From positions 62,001 through 126,000 of the forward strand of contig NZ_JBNVZV010000001.1 in assembly GCF_050496545.1 (NCBI RefSeq): 64,000 nucleotides of DNA, written 5' to 3'. Under the pieces are notes generated by a model. The model was not told the DNA's origin. It saw only the letters and a program-made list of their open reading frames with translations, and ran no database searches. The stretch is from Phycicoccus avicenniae_A (GTDB taxonomy: Bacteria; Actinomycetota; Actinomycetes; Actinomycetales; Dermatophilaceae). Positions 25,902 through 33,923 of the stretch are shown here, piece by piece (position 1 is the stretch's first letter; each line of letters starts with the position of its first letter). Made by a program: the position numbers and the translations under genes.

Positions 25902-26710
25902 GCCTGCGTGCCGCCGTCCGTCTCGGGCCGCTGGGTCTGCGGGTTGGTGCTCGCGCTGCGGGCCGAGTCGGTGTCGTCCTCGCCGACGGGGACGTCGGCC
26001 GTGGGGTCGTCGGTGCTGAGCAGCCGGGCCAGGAGGTCGCCGTGGACCCGGCGGAAGCGCCGGCGCGGGCGGTGGCGGTCGAGGACGGCCACCTCGAGCT
26101 GCTCGGGCGCCAGCGAACGGGCCTCGCCGCCGTTCGGGTCGGCGCCGAGGAGCCGGACGCACAGCGCGAGGACCTCGCCGAGGTGCATCCCGGGGCGCCA
26201 GGACTCCTGGAGGCCGGCCTCGATCTGCTCGGCTCCCCCGCCCATCGCCACGAAGCCCTGCTCGTCGGCCACGGAGCCGTCGTAGGTGAGCCGGTAGACC
26301 TGGTCGCCCTCCGGGGTGGCCCCGACCTCGGCGACGACGATCTCGACCTCGTAGGGCTTGGACTCCTGGGTGAAGACCGTGCCGAGGGTCTGCGCGTAGG
26401 CGTTGGCCAGCCCGCGGGCGGTGACGTCGGAGCGGTCGTAGGAGTAGCCGCGCAGGTCGGCGTAGCGCACGCCCGCCACCCGGAGGTTCTCGAACTCGTT
26501 GTACTTGCCGACCGCGGCGAAGGCGATGCGGTCGTAGATCTCGGAGACCTTGTGCAGGGCGCGGCTGGGGTTCTCGGCGACGAACGCGATGCCGCCGTCG
26601 TACTGCACGACGACGACCGAGCGGCCGCGCGCGATCCCCTTGCGCGCGAAGTCCGCCCGGTCCTTCATCAGCTGCTCGGGCGAGACGTAGAACGGCATCC
26701 CGGCGCTCAT
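25898..26710 (-). CDS. prcA: 20S proteasome alpha subunit
   Basis: This 270-residue subunit forms the outer rings that gate entry. It shows the alpha N-terminal helix region MPFYVSPEQLMKDRADFARK, then IARGRSVVVVQYDGGIAFVA and FAAVGKYNEFENLRVAGVRY. It has no N-terminal threonine. The C-terminus extends into about 35 acidic and polar residues after the core, a length that varies in the family. ATG 26710 overlaps the prcB stop as ATGA, and its own stop overlaps the pafA start. Confidence 0.96.
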   Translation of the reverse strand: MSAGMPFYVSPEQLMKDRADFARKGIARGRSVVVVQYDGGIAFVAENPSRALHKVSEIYDRIAFAAVGKYNEFENLRVAGVRYADLRGYSYDRSDVTARGLANAYAQTLGTVFTQESKPYEVEIVVAEVGATPEGDQVYRLTYDGSVADEQGFVAMGGGAEQIEAGLQESWRPGMHLGEVLALCVRLLGADPNGGEARSLAPEQLEVAVLDRHRPRRRFRRVHGDLLARLLSTDDPTADVPVGEDDTDSARSASTNPQTQRPETDGGTQA

Positions 26711-27528
26711 CGGGCACCCCCCTCGGACCGCTCGGCGATGATGGCGTCGACCACCGGCGCGATGTCGTCCTCGGGCACGAAGCGCGCGCCCTCCGGGTCG
26801 ACGACCCCGACCGTGGGCCAGATGCGGCGCCCGACGTCCGGGCCGCCGGTGGCGGAGTCGTCGTCGGCGGCGTCGTAGAGCGCCTCGACGGCGATGCGCA
26901 CCGCGTCGGCCCGCCCCATCCCCCGGCGGTACAGCTTCTTGAGGGCCCCCCGCGCGAAGAGCGAGCCGGAGCCCACGCTGTGGTGGTCGTGCTCCTCGTA
27001 GCAGCCGCCCGTGACGTCGTAGGAGAAGATCCGGCCTCGGCCCTCCTCGAGGTCGAACCCGGCGAACATCGGCACGACCGCCAGGCCCTGCATCGCCATC
27101 CCGAGGTTGCCGCGGATCATCGAGGCCAGCCGGTTGGCCTTGCCCTCGAGGGACATCAGCGTGCCCTCGATCTTCTCGTAGTGCTCGAGCTCGACCTGGA
27201 AGAGGCGGACCAGCTCGATGGCCAGCCCGGCCGTGCCCGCGATGCCGACGAGGCTGAACTCGTCGGTGGCGAACACCTTCTCCATGTCGCGGTTGGCGAT
27301 GATGTTGCCCATCGTGGCGCGGCGGTCCCCGGCCATGACGACCCCGCCGTCGTACGTGACGGTGACGATCGTCGTTCCGTGCGGCGCCTCGAGCGCCCCG
27401 CCCGCGGGCAGCGGCCGGCGCGAGGGCAGCAGGCCCGGGTCGTGCGCGGAGAGGAACTCGGTGAACGAGGACGACCCCGTGGCGAGGTAGGCCGCCGGGA
27501 GCCGACCGGACCCGTCGCGTGCGGTCAC
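26707..27528 (-). CDS. prcB: 20S proteasome beta subunit
   Basis: This 273-residue subunit carries the proteolytic site. A 51-residue propeptide ends LEAPHG, and autocleavage would expose Thr52 of TTIVTVTYDGGVVMAGDRRA as the catalytic nucleophile; the family lysine and aspartate of the active site are in the same and following strands. SGSLFARGALKKLY is in the C-terminal half. GTG 27528 overlaps the pup stop and its stop overlaps the prcA start, so stoichiometric synthesis with PrcA is likely. Confidence 0.96.
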   Translation of the reverse strand: MTARDGSGRLPAAYLATGSSSFTEFLSAHDPGLLPSRRPLPAGGALEAPHGTTIVTVTYDGGVVMAGDRRATMGNIIANRDMEKVFATDEFSLVGIAGTAGLAIELVRLFQVELEHYEKIEGTLMSLEGKANRLASMIRGNLGMAMQGLAVVPMFAGFDLEEGRGRIFSYDVTGGCYEEHDHHSVGSGSLFARGALKKLYRRGMGRADAVRIAVEALYDAADDDSATGGPDVGRRIWPTVGVVDPEGARFVPEDDIAPVVDAIIAERSEGGAR

Positions 27529-27719
27529 TGGCCGCCCTTCTGGACGAACCCGCGGACGAACTCCTCGGCGTTGGACTCGAGGACGCCGTCGATCTCGTCG
27601 AGGATGTCGTCGATCTCGCTGACCTGCGCCGTGGCCGCCGCCGGGCCCGGCTCCGGGGCGCCACCGTCGTCCGGCTCGCCGTCGCGCCGCTGGGGCTTGA
27701 TCTGCTCCTGACCGGCCAT
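27525..27719 (-). CDS. pup: Prokaryotic ubiquitin-like protein Pup
   Basis: This 64-residue protein is Pup. It has the disordered, charged N-terminal half and the helix that binds Mpa (SEIDDILDEIDGVLESNAEE). It ends in FVRGFVQKGGQ, so the C-terminal glutamine must be deamidated by Dop before ligation. ATG 27719 is selected over the GTG at 27725 because GGAGG sits at the right distance and 64 residues is the normal size. It has its own likely promoter overlapping the end of dop. Confidence 0.97.
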   Translation of the reverse strand: MAGQEQIKPQRRDGEPDDGGAPEPGPAAATAQVSEIDDILDEIDGVLESNAEEFVRGFVQKGGQ

Positions 27720-27756
27720 GGTCACCCTCCTCGGGTCGTCGTCTGCCCCGAGCCTA
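27720..27756 (-). promoter_or_regulatory. Likely internal promoter and RBS of pup
   Basis: TAGGCT (27751-27756, minus strand) is a -10-like box whose TAG is the dop stop codon. It would start transcripts about 25 bases before the pup ATG. GGAGGG, about six bases before the ATG, is one of the best Shine-Dalgarno sequences in the window. Extra transcripts from here would give more Pup and proteasome than Dop. Confidence 0.5.
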
Positions 27757-29292
27757 GTCGGACGGACCGCCCTGGTCGTCGGCGGTGGCGAGGGCGCGCA
27801 GGAGGGAGGCGGCGTCGGGGGCCGAGCGGACGATGTCGCCGACCCCGGCCTCGGTGCCCCGCAACGGCTCGAGCATCGGCACCCGCTGGAGCATCCGCTG
27901 CCCCGCGACGTCGAAGATCACCGAGTCCCACGACGCCGCGACGACGTCGTCGGGGAAGCGCGCGAGGCAGGTGCCGCGGAACCACGCCCGCGTGTCGGCC
28001 GGTGGCTCGGTGACGGCCCGCACCACGTCCGCCTCGTCGACGAGCACCTCGAGTCGGCCCGTGGCGGCCAGCCGGTGCGCCAGACCGCGGTCGGCCCGCA
28101 CGTCGGACCACTGGAGGTCGACGGCCTTGAGCCGGGGGTCGCCCCAGCCGAGGGAGTCCCGCTCGCGGTAGCCCTCGAGGACGGCGAGCTTGGCGACCCA
28201 GTCGACCTCGCGCCGGGCCTCCATCGGGTCCCGTCCCAGCTTGTCGAGCACGACGGACCACCAGTGCATGACCTCGGTCGTGTCCTCGTCGGGCGAGCCC
28301 CCGTACCGCTCGTCGAGGAACCGGGCCGCGCGGTCGTGGTACTCCCACAAGAGCTCGACGGCGGTCATCCGGCGCCCGTCGGCCAGCTCGAGGCGGGTCC
28401 GCAGGGTCGGGTCGTGGGACACGTCGTGGAGCGTCGCGACCGGGCGCCGGACGGTGAGGTCGGGGCCCACCGCGTCGGCCTCGATCATCGCGAGGACGAG
28501 CGAGGTGGTGCCCATCTTCAGGAGGTTGGCGACATCGGCGTGGTTGCAGTCGCCGATGATCACGTGCAGGCGCCGGTACTTGTCGGCGACGGCGTGCGGC
28601 TCGTCGCGGGTGTTGATGATCGGCCGCTTGAGCGTGGTCTCGAGGCCGACCTCCACCTCGAAGAAGTCACTGCGCTGGGCGATCTGGTAGCCCGGCGTCC
28701 GCGAGTCGACGCCGATGCCGACGCGGCCGCTACCGCACATCACCTGGCGGGCGACGAAGAACGGCGTGAGGTGGCGCACGACCGAGGCGAACGGCGTGGC
28801 CCGCGACATCAGGTAGTTCTCGTGCGTGCCGTAGGAGACGCCCTTGCCGTCGGCGTTGTTCTTGTAGAGGTTGACGCCGGGCGGCACGGTGGCCAGCCGG
28901 GCGACGGCCTCGCGCATCACGAGCTCGCCGGCGCGGTCCCAGGTGACGGCGTCGCGCGGGGTGGTGACCTCGGGCGAGCTGTACTCGGGGTGGGCGTGGT
29001 CGACGTAGAGCCGGGCGCCGTTGGTGAGGACGACGTTCGCCAGCGTCGGGTCGTCGACCTCGTGGGTGAGCTGGCTCGGGTGCGCCCGGTCGCGGCCCAT
29101 GTCGAAGCCGCGCGCGTCCCGCAGCGGGGCCTCGTCGGCGTAGTCCCAGCTGGCCCGGGCCGGGCGGATGCCGCGCGAGGTGGCGTAGGCGGTGACCACG
29201 TCGCCCGAGGCGACCATCGGGTTGGCCGCCGGGTCACCGGGGACGACGATCCCGTACTCGGTCTCGATCCCCATCACCCGGCGCACGGTCAT
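27754..29292 (-). CDS. dop: Depupylase/Pup deamidase Dop
   Basis: This 512-residue homologue of PafA turns the Pup C-terminal glutamine into glutamate and removes Pup from substrates. It begins VMGIETEYGIVV, shows the Dop-specific loop after residue 30, and has NGARLYVDHAHPEYSSPE with the catalytic aspartate and YKNNADGKGVSYGTHENYL. TATCGT (29299-29304, minus strand) is six bases before the ATG, predicting a leaderless mRNA. That box overlaps the -10 of the divergent hydrolase gene. In this genome mpa is 6.4 kb upstream rather than close by. Confidence 0.96.
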   Translation of the reverse strand: MTVRRVMGIETEYGIVVPGDPAANPMVASGDVVTAYATSRGIRPARASWDYADEAPLRDARGFDMGRDRAHPSQLTHEVDDPTLANVVLTNGARLYVDHAHPEYSSPEVTTPRDAVTWDRAGELVMREAVARLATVPPGVNLYKNNADGKGVSYGTHENYLMSRATPFASVVRHLTPFFVARQVMCGSGRVGIGVDSRTPGYQIAQRSDFFEVEVGLETTLKRPIINTRDEPHAVADKYRRLHVIIGDCNHADVANLLKMGTTSLVLAMIEADAVGPDLTVRRPVATLHDVSHDPTLRTRLELADGRRMTAVELLWEYHDRAARFLDERYGGSPDEDTTEVMHWWSVVLDKLGRDPMEARREVDWVAKLAVLEGYRERDSLGWGDPRLKAVDLQWSDVRADRGLAHRLAATGRLEVLVDEADVVRAVTEPPADTRAWFRGTCLARFPDDVVAASWDSVIFDVAGQRMLQRVPMLEPLRGTEAGVGDIVRSAPDAASLLRALATADDQGGPSD

Positions 29293-29298
29293 GGCTCG

Positions 29299-29306
29299 AC
29301 GATACT
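29299..29306. promoter_or_regulatory. Bidirectional core promoter of dop and the divergent hydrolase
   Basis: The eight bases ACGATACT hold two -10 boxes. TATCGT on the minus strand (29299-29304) lies six bases before the dop ATG. GATACT on the plus strand (29301-29306) lies six bases before the hydrolase GTG. The whole intergenic region is 20 bases, so both genes should have leaderless mRNAs and share melted DNA. Confidence 0.65.
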
Positions 29307-29312
29307 GACGCC

Positions 29313-30296
29313 GTGCGCAGCTACCGCGGGATGTCCCCCCTGACCACGCTCGTGAGCCTCGTCGCCGACCTCGGGCGCCCACCGGTCGAGGACCTCGACC
29401 TCGACGGCATCCAGCAGGCGCGCACCAGGGTGCGGCCGCGGAACGCGGTGCTCGACCGGGTCCTCGGCACCGTCGACCCGGCGGTCGGCATCACCTTCGG
29501 CACGGCTCCGGCCCGCGACGACCACGAGATCCCGCTGCGCATCTACCGCCCGCGCTCCCTCCCGGACTCGCGCGCCGACGTCCCGGTCGTCCTGTGGTTC
29601 CACGGTGGGGGCTGGGTGTGGGGCAACGTCGTCGACTACGACGCGATCTGCACGCTGATCGCGTCCCGGGTGGGCGCGGTGGTCGTCTCGGTCGACTACC
29701 GGATGGCCCCCGAGCACCGCGCGCCCGTCGCCGCCCTCGACTGCGTCGACGCGACGACGTGGGTGGCGGCCCACGGCGACGTGCTGCGCGCGGACACCAC
29801 GCGGATGGCCGTCGCCGGCGACTCGGCCGGCGGCAACCTCGCGGCCGTGGTCGCCCAGGTCCTGCGCGACCACGGGATGACGAACCTGCGCCACCAGGCC
29901 CTGCTCTACCCCGCCACCGACCTGACGATGGCCTCGCCCTCGCTCGACGAGCACGCGAACGCCCCGGTCCTCAGCCGGCGCTCGGTCGACGCCTTCCGCG
30001 ACCACTACCTCCCGCCCGGCGAGGACCCGCGCGACCCGCTCGTCTCGCCGCTGTGGGGCGACCTGGCCGGCCTGCCGCCGGCGCTGGTGCAGACCGCCGA
30101 CCTGGACCCCATCCGCGACGACGGCATCCGGTACGCCCGGGCGCTCGAGGCCGCCGGGGTGCCGACCCGGCTCACCAACTACCTCCGGGTCCCCCATGGC
30201 TTCGCGTCCTTCCCGGGCGCGACACCGGTGGGCCGGATGCAGCAGGCCGAGCTGGTGACCGAGCTCTCCCGCGCCCTCACCGGCCCGATACGCTGA
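29313..30296 (+). CDS. Alpha/beta hydrolase of the hormone-sensitive lipase family
   Basis: This 327-residue esterase/lipase has the oxyanion motif WFHGGGWVWG at about residue 95 and the nucleophile elbow VAGDSAGGNLAAV at about residue 168. The likely acid is in TADLDPIRDDG, and the histidine in VPHGFASFPG. No signal peptide is visible. The GTG start follows a -10 box shared with dop. It is followed by the prs paralogue, whose own -10 overlaps the hydrolase stop. The natural ester substrate is unknown. Confidence 0.9.
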   Translation: MRSYRGMSPLTTLVSLVADLGRPPVEDLDLDGIQQARTRVRPRNAVLDRVLGTVDPAVGITFGTAPARDDHEIPLRIYRPRSLPDSRADVPVVLWFHGGGWVWGNVVDYDAICTLIASRVGAVVVSVDYRMAPEHRAPVAALDCVDATTWVAAHGDVLRADTTRMAVAGDSAGGNLAAVVAQVLRDHGMTNLRHQALLYPATDLTMASPSLDEHANAPVLSRRSVDAFRDHYLPPGEDPRDPLVSPLWGDLAGLPPALVQTADLDPIRDDGIRYARALEAAGVPTRLTNYLRVPHGFASFPGATPVGRMQQAELVTELSRALTGPIR

Positions 30297-30301
30297 CGCC
30301 C

Positions 30302-31294
30302 ATGCGCGAGATCGTGGTCTTCTCCGGCTCCGCACACCGCGAGCTCGCCCACCGCATCTGCGACGCCCTCGGCGTCCCGCTGTCGCAGTCGGTCACCAGC
30401 CGCTTCAGCAACGACTGCCTCCAGGCCCAGCTGCTGGCCAACTGCCGCCAGCGCGACGTCTACATCGTCCAGCCGCTGGTGGCACCCACGCAGGACGCGC
30501 TGATGGAGCTGCTGCTCATGGTCGACGCGGCCCGCGGTGCCTCCGCCGCCATGGTCACCGCGGTCATCCCCCACTTCGCCTACGCGCGCTCCGACAAGAA
30601 GGACGCCTCGCGGATCTCGTTGGGCGGCAAGCTGGTCGCCGACCTCATCGCAACCGCCGGGGTCGACCGCGTCATCACGATGAACCTCCACGCCCCGCAG
30701 GTGCACGGGTTCTTCTCGATGCCCGTCGACCACCTCACCTCGCTCGGCGTGCTCGCCGACCACTTCCGGGAGCACGACCTCGAGGACACCGTCGTGGTCT
30801 CCCCCGACCTCGGCAACGCCAAGGACGCCACGCAGTTCTCGCGGCTGCTCGGCCTGCCGGTGGCGGCGGGCTCCAAGAAGCGCCTCGGGGACGACCGCGT
30901 CGTCATCGACTCCATCGTCGGTGACGTCGAGGGCAAGCGGGCCATCGTCCTCGACGACGAGATCGCGACCGGCGGCAGCATCGTCGAGCTGATGGACCGG
31001 CTCGCCGAGCGCGGGGTCACCGAGGCGTCCGTCGCGTGCACGCACGGGCTGTTCGCCGGGAAGGCCGTCGAGCGGCTGAGCACGCACCCGATGATCCGCG
31101 AGGTCGTTACCACCGACACCGTCCCGGCGCCGGCGGGATGGCCGGCGCTGCGGGTGCGCTCGGTCGCCGGCCTCTTCGCCGAGGCGATCAAGCGGATCCA
31201 CGAGGGCGAGTCGGTCTCCAGCCTGTTCGACGGCGTCGACCCCACGCACGCCCCGCCCCGCCAGCGCTCGCTCTTCGACGGGGTGGGCGGGTGA
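30302..31294 (+). CDS. Ribose-phosphate pyrophosphokinase paralogue
   Basis: This 330-residue protein belongs to the PRPP synthase family, which makes PRPP from ribose 5-phosphate and ATP. Landmarks are VFSGSAHRELAHRI, FAYARSDKKDASRISLGGKL with the flexible loop, and MNLHAPQVHGFF. The PRPP-binding loop is VLDDEIATGGSIVEL; most enzymes have DDIIDTGGT, so this is a divergent actinobacterial branch and probably a second copy. TACGCT (30289-30294) lies seven bases before the ATG. The DUF3054 gene follows with a GTGA overlap. Confidence 0.85.
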   Translation: MREIVVFSGSAHRELAHRICDALGVPLSQSVTSRFSNDCLQAQLLANCRQRDVYIVQPLVAPTQDALMELLLMVDAARGASAAMVTAVIPHFAYARSDKKDASRISLGGKLVADLIATAGVDRVITMNLHAPQVHGFFSMPVDHLTSLGVLADHFREHDLEDTVVVSPDLGNAKDATQFSRLLGLPVAAGSKKRLGDDRVVIDSIVGDVEGKRAIVLDDEIATGGSIVELMDRLAERGVTEASVACTHGLFAGKAVERLSTHPMIREVVTTDTVPAPAGWPALRVRSVAGLFAEAIKRIHEGESVSSLFDGVDPTHAPPRQRSLFDGVGG

Positions 31295-31638
31295 GCCGGC
31301 TGCTGCCGGCGGTCCTCGACGTCCTGCTCGTCGTCGTCTTCGCCGCCGTGGGGCGGCGCTCGCACGCCGAGGGCCTCGACGTCGCCGGTGTCCTGCGCAC
31401 CGCCCTCCCCTTCCTCGTCGGCACGGCGGCCGGATGGCTCGTCGCCGGCATCACCCTCGACGGCGGCCCGCGCACGCTCGGCTACGGCGTCGTGGTCGTC
31501 GTCCTCACGGTCGTCGTCGGGATGGGTCTGCGCGCCCTGGCCGCGCAGGGCACGGCGCCGAGCTTCGTGGTCGTCGCCACGGTCGTGCTCTCGGTGCTGC
31601 TGCTCGGCTGGCGGCTCGTCGCCCGCCTCCTCGGCTGA
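31291..31638 (+). CDS. DUF3054 family membrane protein
   Basis: This 115-residue protein has four hydrophobic segments, with the DUF3054-like start LPAVLDVLLVVVFAAVGRRS, then the loop HAEGLDVAGVLRTALPFLVG. These are small actinobacterial membrane proteins without an assigned role. The GTG start overlaps the prs stop as GTGA, so the two are co-translated, which could hint at a shared pathway but nothing more specific. Confidence 0.8.
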   Translation: MSRLLPAVLDVLLVVVFAAVGRRSHAEGLDVAGVLRTALPFLVGTAAGWLVAGITLDGGPRTLGYGVVVVVLTVVVGMGLRALAAQGTAPSFVVVATVVLSVLLLGWRLVARLLG

Positions 31639-31735
31639 GCCGGAGGGTAGTCCTCCCCATCGACCCCGCACGCGCCCGGCTCCTACGGTCGGCTCGCGTG
31701 CGGGAGAGGCCCGCGCCATCACCCACGGGGGCACC

Positions 31736-32749
31736 ATGTGCGAGCACCACGGTCCGACGTCCGAGAGCGACCGGGCGGGGAGGCCGGGACGCCGGGCGCT
31801 CGTCCGCGGGGCGGGCGGGATGGTGCTCGCCGGTGGCGTGCTCGCCGTCGGCGCGGAGGGTGCGGCAGCGGCCACCTCGCAGAACGGCTGGCCGGCCGGC
31901 AGCTCCTCGAGCGTGCCGCTGACCCGGCTGACCGTCGGCGCCGCGACCTTCCCGGCCGGCGTCCGCAGCGGCCAGGTGGCCACGGTCCTCGGGTACGTTG
32001 TCCGGCGCTACGACCGTGAGGTCGAGCGGCTGGTCTCCGGGTGGTGCTGGGGCCACGCCTACCGTCCGATCCGCGGGGCGAGCACGCTGTCGAACCACTC
32101 CAGCGGCACAGCGATCGACTGCAACGCCCCTCGCCACCCGCTGGGGAAGGCGGGCACCTTCAGCGCCGCGCAGCGCTCGCGCATCCACGCCATCCTCGCC
32201 GACTGCGACGGGGTGGTCCGCTGGGGCGGGGACTACTCGGGCCGCAAGGACGAGATGCACTTCGAGATCGACGTGCGGCCGGGCGACGCCCGGCTCGCGG
32301 CCCTCGTGAAGCGCATCGGCGGTGGCGGGGGCGGGAGCACCCCGCCGGCCACCACCTGGTCGACGGTGCGCCAGGGCTCGACGGGGTTCCGGGTCACCGC
32401 GGTCCAGCACCTGCTGCGCCACCGAGGGGCACGCCTCACCGCCGACGGCATCTTCGGCGCCGGCACGAAGGCCGCCGTCGTCGCGTTCCAGCGCGGGAAG
32501 GGGCTGGCCGCCGACGGAGTCGTGGGGGCGCGCACCTGGGCGGCGCTCGTCGTCACGGTCCAGCAGGGCAGCCGGGGCCAGGCCGTCGTCGCGGCCCAGA
32601 AGGCCCTCACCGCGCGGGGCCATCGTCTGGCCGCCGACGGCATCTTCGGCGCGGGCACCCGGTCCGCGGCGCTCGCGTACCAGCGGTCCGCCTCGCTCAC
32701 CGCCGACGGCGTCGTGGGCCAGCGCACGTGGGCCCGACTCACTCTTTGA
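31736..32749 (+). CDS. Tat-type secreted M15 peptidase with two peptidoglycan-binding domains
   Basis: This 337-residue protein has a twin-arginine signal (GRRALVRGAGG at residues 18-28, then a hydrophobic stretch to AAAATS). An M15-type D,D- or L,D-peptidase domain follows at about 50-185, with zinc ligands His121 and Asp128 (SNHSSGTAID) and His175 (KDEMHFEID). After a glycine linker come two PG_binding_1 repeats (about 207-270 and 272-337), each with ADGIFGAGT. It probably trims peptidoglycan outside the cell. TACGGT at 31684-31689 would give a 40-base leader. It is a tandem paralogue of the gene at 32907. Confidence 0.88.
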   Translation: MCEHHGPTSESDRAGRPGRRALVRGAGGMVLAGGVLAVGAEGAAAATSQNGWPAGSSSSVPLTRLTVGAATFPAGVRSGQVATVLGYVVRRYDREVERLVSGWCWGHAYRPIRGASTLSNHSSGTAIDCNAPRHPLGKAGTFSAAQRSRIHAILADCDGVVRWGGDYSGRKDEMHFEIDVRPGDARLAALVKRIGGGGGGSTPPATTWSTVRQGSTGFRVTAVQHLLRHRGARLTADGIFGAGTKAAVVAFQRGKGLAADGVVGARTWAALVVTVQQGSRGQAVVAAQKALTARGHRLAADGIFGAGTRSAALAYQRSASLTADGVVGQRTWARLTL

Positions 32750-32787
32750 GGAAGTTTTACCCACCCCTCCTGACCTGCGAGGACACC

Positions 32788-32816
32788 GCCCGCGGGGGCC
32801 CTGCACCCCCGCGGGC
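32788..32816. terminator. GC-rich stem-loop between the two M15-type genes
   Basis: GCCCGCGGGGG (32788-32798) pairs perfectly with CCCCCGCGGGC (32806-32816) around a seven-base loop. It begins 38 bases after the upstream stop. There is no T run, as is common for actinobacterial terminators. It should separate the transcripts of the two paralogues, the second of which has its own TAGCGT (32853-32858). Confidence 0.6.
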
Positions 32817-32906
32817 GGGCCACTTCCGGTGGCGACGGGCGAGGGCCGCTCCTAGCGTCGAACGGGTCCGTGTCCCCGTCCGTTGCCCCCGAAGGAGCAC
32901 CCCACC

Positions 32907-33917
32907 ATGTGCGACGACCACGCCAGCACCCCCACCCGCAGCACCCGTCAGCTCGGCCGCCGGACGCTGATCCGTGGGGCCGGTGGGTTGTTCGTCGCGG
33001 GCGGCGTCGGGGTCGCCACGGCCCAGCAGGCGCTGGCCGCGACGTCGCAGAACGGGTGGCCGGCGGGCACGTCGAGCCAAGTGCCGCTCGCGAGCCTGGC
33101 GGTCGGCGCGGCCACCTTCCCGGCCGGGGTGCGCACCGGGGACGTCTACACGGTGCTCCGCTACGTGGCGCAGCAGGTGAACTCGACCGTCGAGGCGCTC
33201 TACTCGCCCGGCTGCTGGGGCCACAACTACCGGGAGATCTCGGGCAGCGCGACGCTGTCGAACCACGCGAGCGGGACGGCGATCGACGTCAACGCCCCGG
33301 ACCACCCGCTCGGCGCATCGGGCACCTTCACCGCGGCGCAGGTCTCGGCCATCCGGACCATCCTCTCGCGCTGCAACGGCGTGGTCCGCTGGGGTGGTGA
33401 CTACTCGGGCCGCAAGGACGAGATGCACTTCGAGATCAACGTGCCGCCGGGCGACTCGCGCCTCGCCACGCTGGCCGCGTCGCTCGGTGGCGGCGGCGGC
33501 ACGCCGGACCCGGAGCCCATCGCCTGGACGACCGTCCGCAGCGGCAGCAGCGGGTTCCGGGTGACGACGGCCCAGTACCTCCTGCGGGCGCGCGGGCAGT
33601 CGCTCACCGTCGACGGCGTGTTCGGCTCGGGCACCGACAGCGCGGTGCGCGCCTTCCAGTCCTCGCGCGGCCTGACGGCGGACGGCATCGTCGGCACCAA
33701 CACGTGGACCGCCCTCGTCGTCACGGTGCAGTCGGGCTCGTCCGGTGACGCGGTGCGCGCCGTGCAGACCTGCCTGTCCGCCAAGGGTTTCGCGGTGTCG
33801 GTCGACGGGGCGTTCGGCTCCGGCACCGACAGCGCGGTGCGGTCCTTCCAGTCCTCGCGCAAGCTCGTCGTGGACGGCGTCGTCGGCTCGGACACCTGGC
33901 AGGCCCTCGAGGCCTGA
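32907..33917 (+). CDS. Tat-type secreted M15 peptidase with two peptidoglycan-binding domains, second copy
   Basis: This 336-residue protein has the same layout as its neighbour: a twin-arginine signal (GRRTLIRGAGGLFVAGG), an M15 domain with SNHASGTAIDVN and KDEMHFEIN, a short linker and two PG_binding_1 repeats (VDGVFGSGT and VDGAFGSGT). GAAGGAG lies nine bases before the ATG. The catalytic halves of the two copies are clearly closer than the binding repeats and signal peptides, so this is a tandem duplication with binding-domain divergence. It likely remodels peptidoglycan after Tat export. Confidence 0.88.
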   Translation: MCDDHASTPTRSTRQLGRRTLIRGAGGLFVAGGVGVATAQQALAATSQNGWPAGTSSQVPLASLAVGAATFPAGVRTGDVYTVLRYVAQQVNSTVEALYSPGCWGHNYREISGSATLSNHASGTAIDVNAPDHPLGASGTFTAAQVSAIRTILSRCNGVVRWGGDYSGRKDEMHFEINVPPGDSRLATLAASLGGGGGTPDPEPIAWTTVRSGSSGFRVTTAQYLLRARGQSLTVDGVFGSGTDSAVRAFQSSRGLTADGIVGTNTWTALVVTVQSGSSGDAVRAVQTCLSAKGFAVSVDGAFGSGTDSAVRSFQSSRKLVVDGVVGSDTWQALEA

Positions 33918-33923
33918 CCGGCC

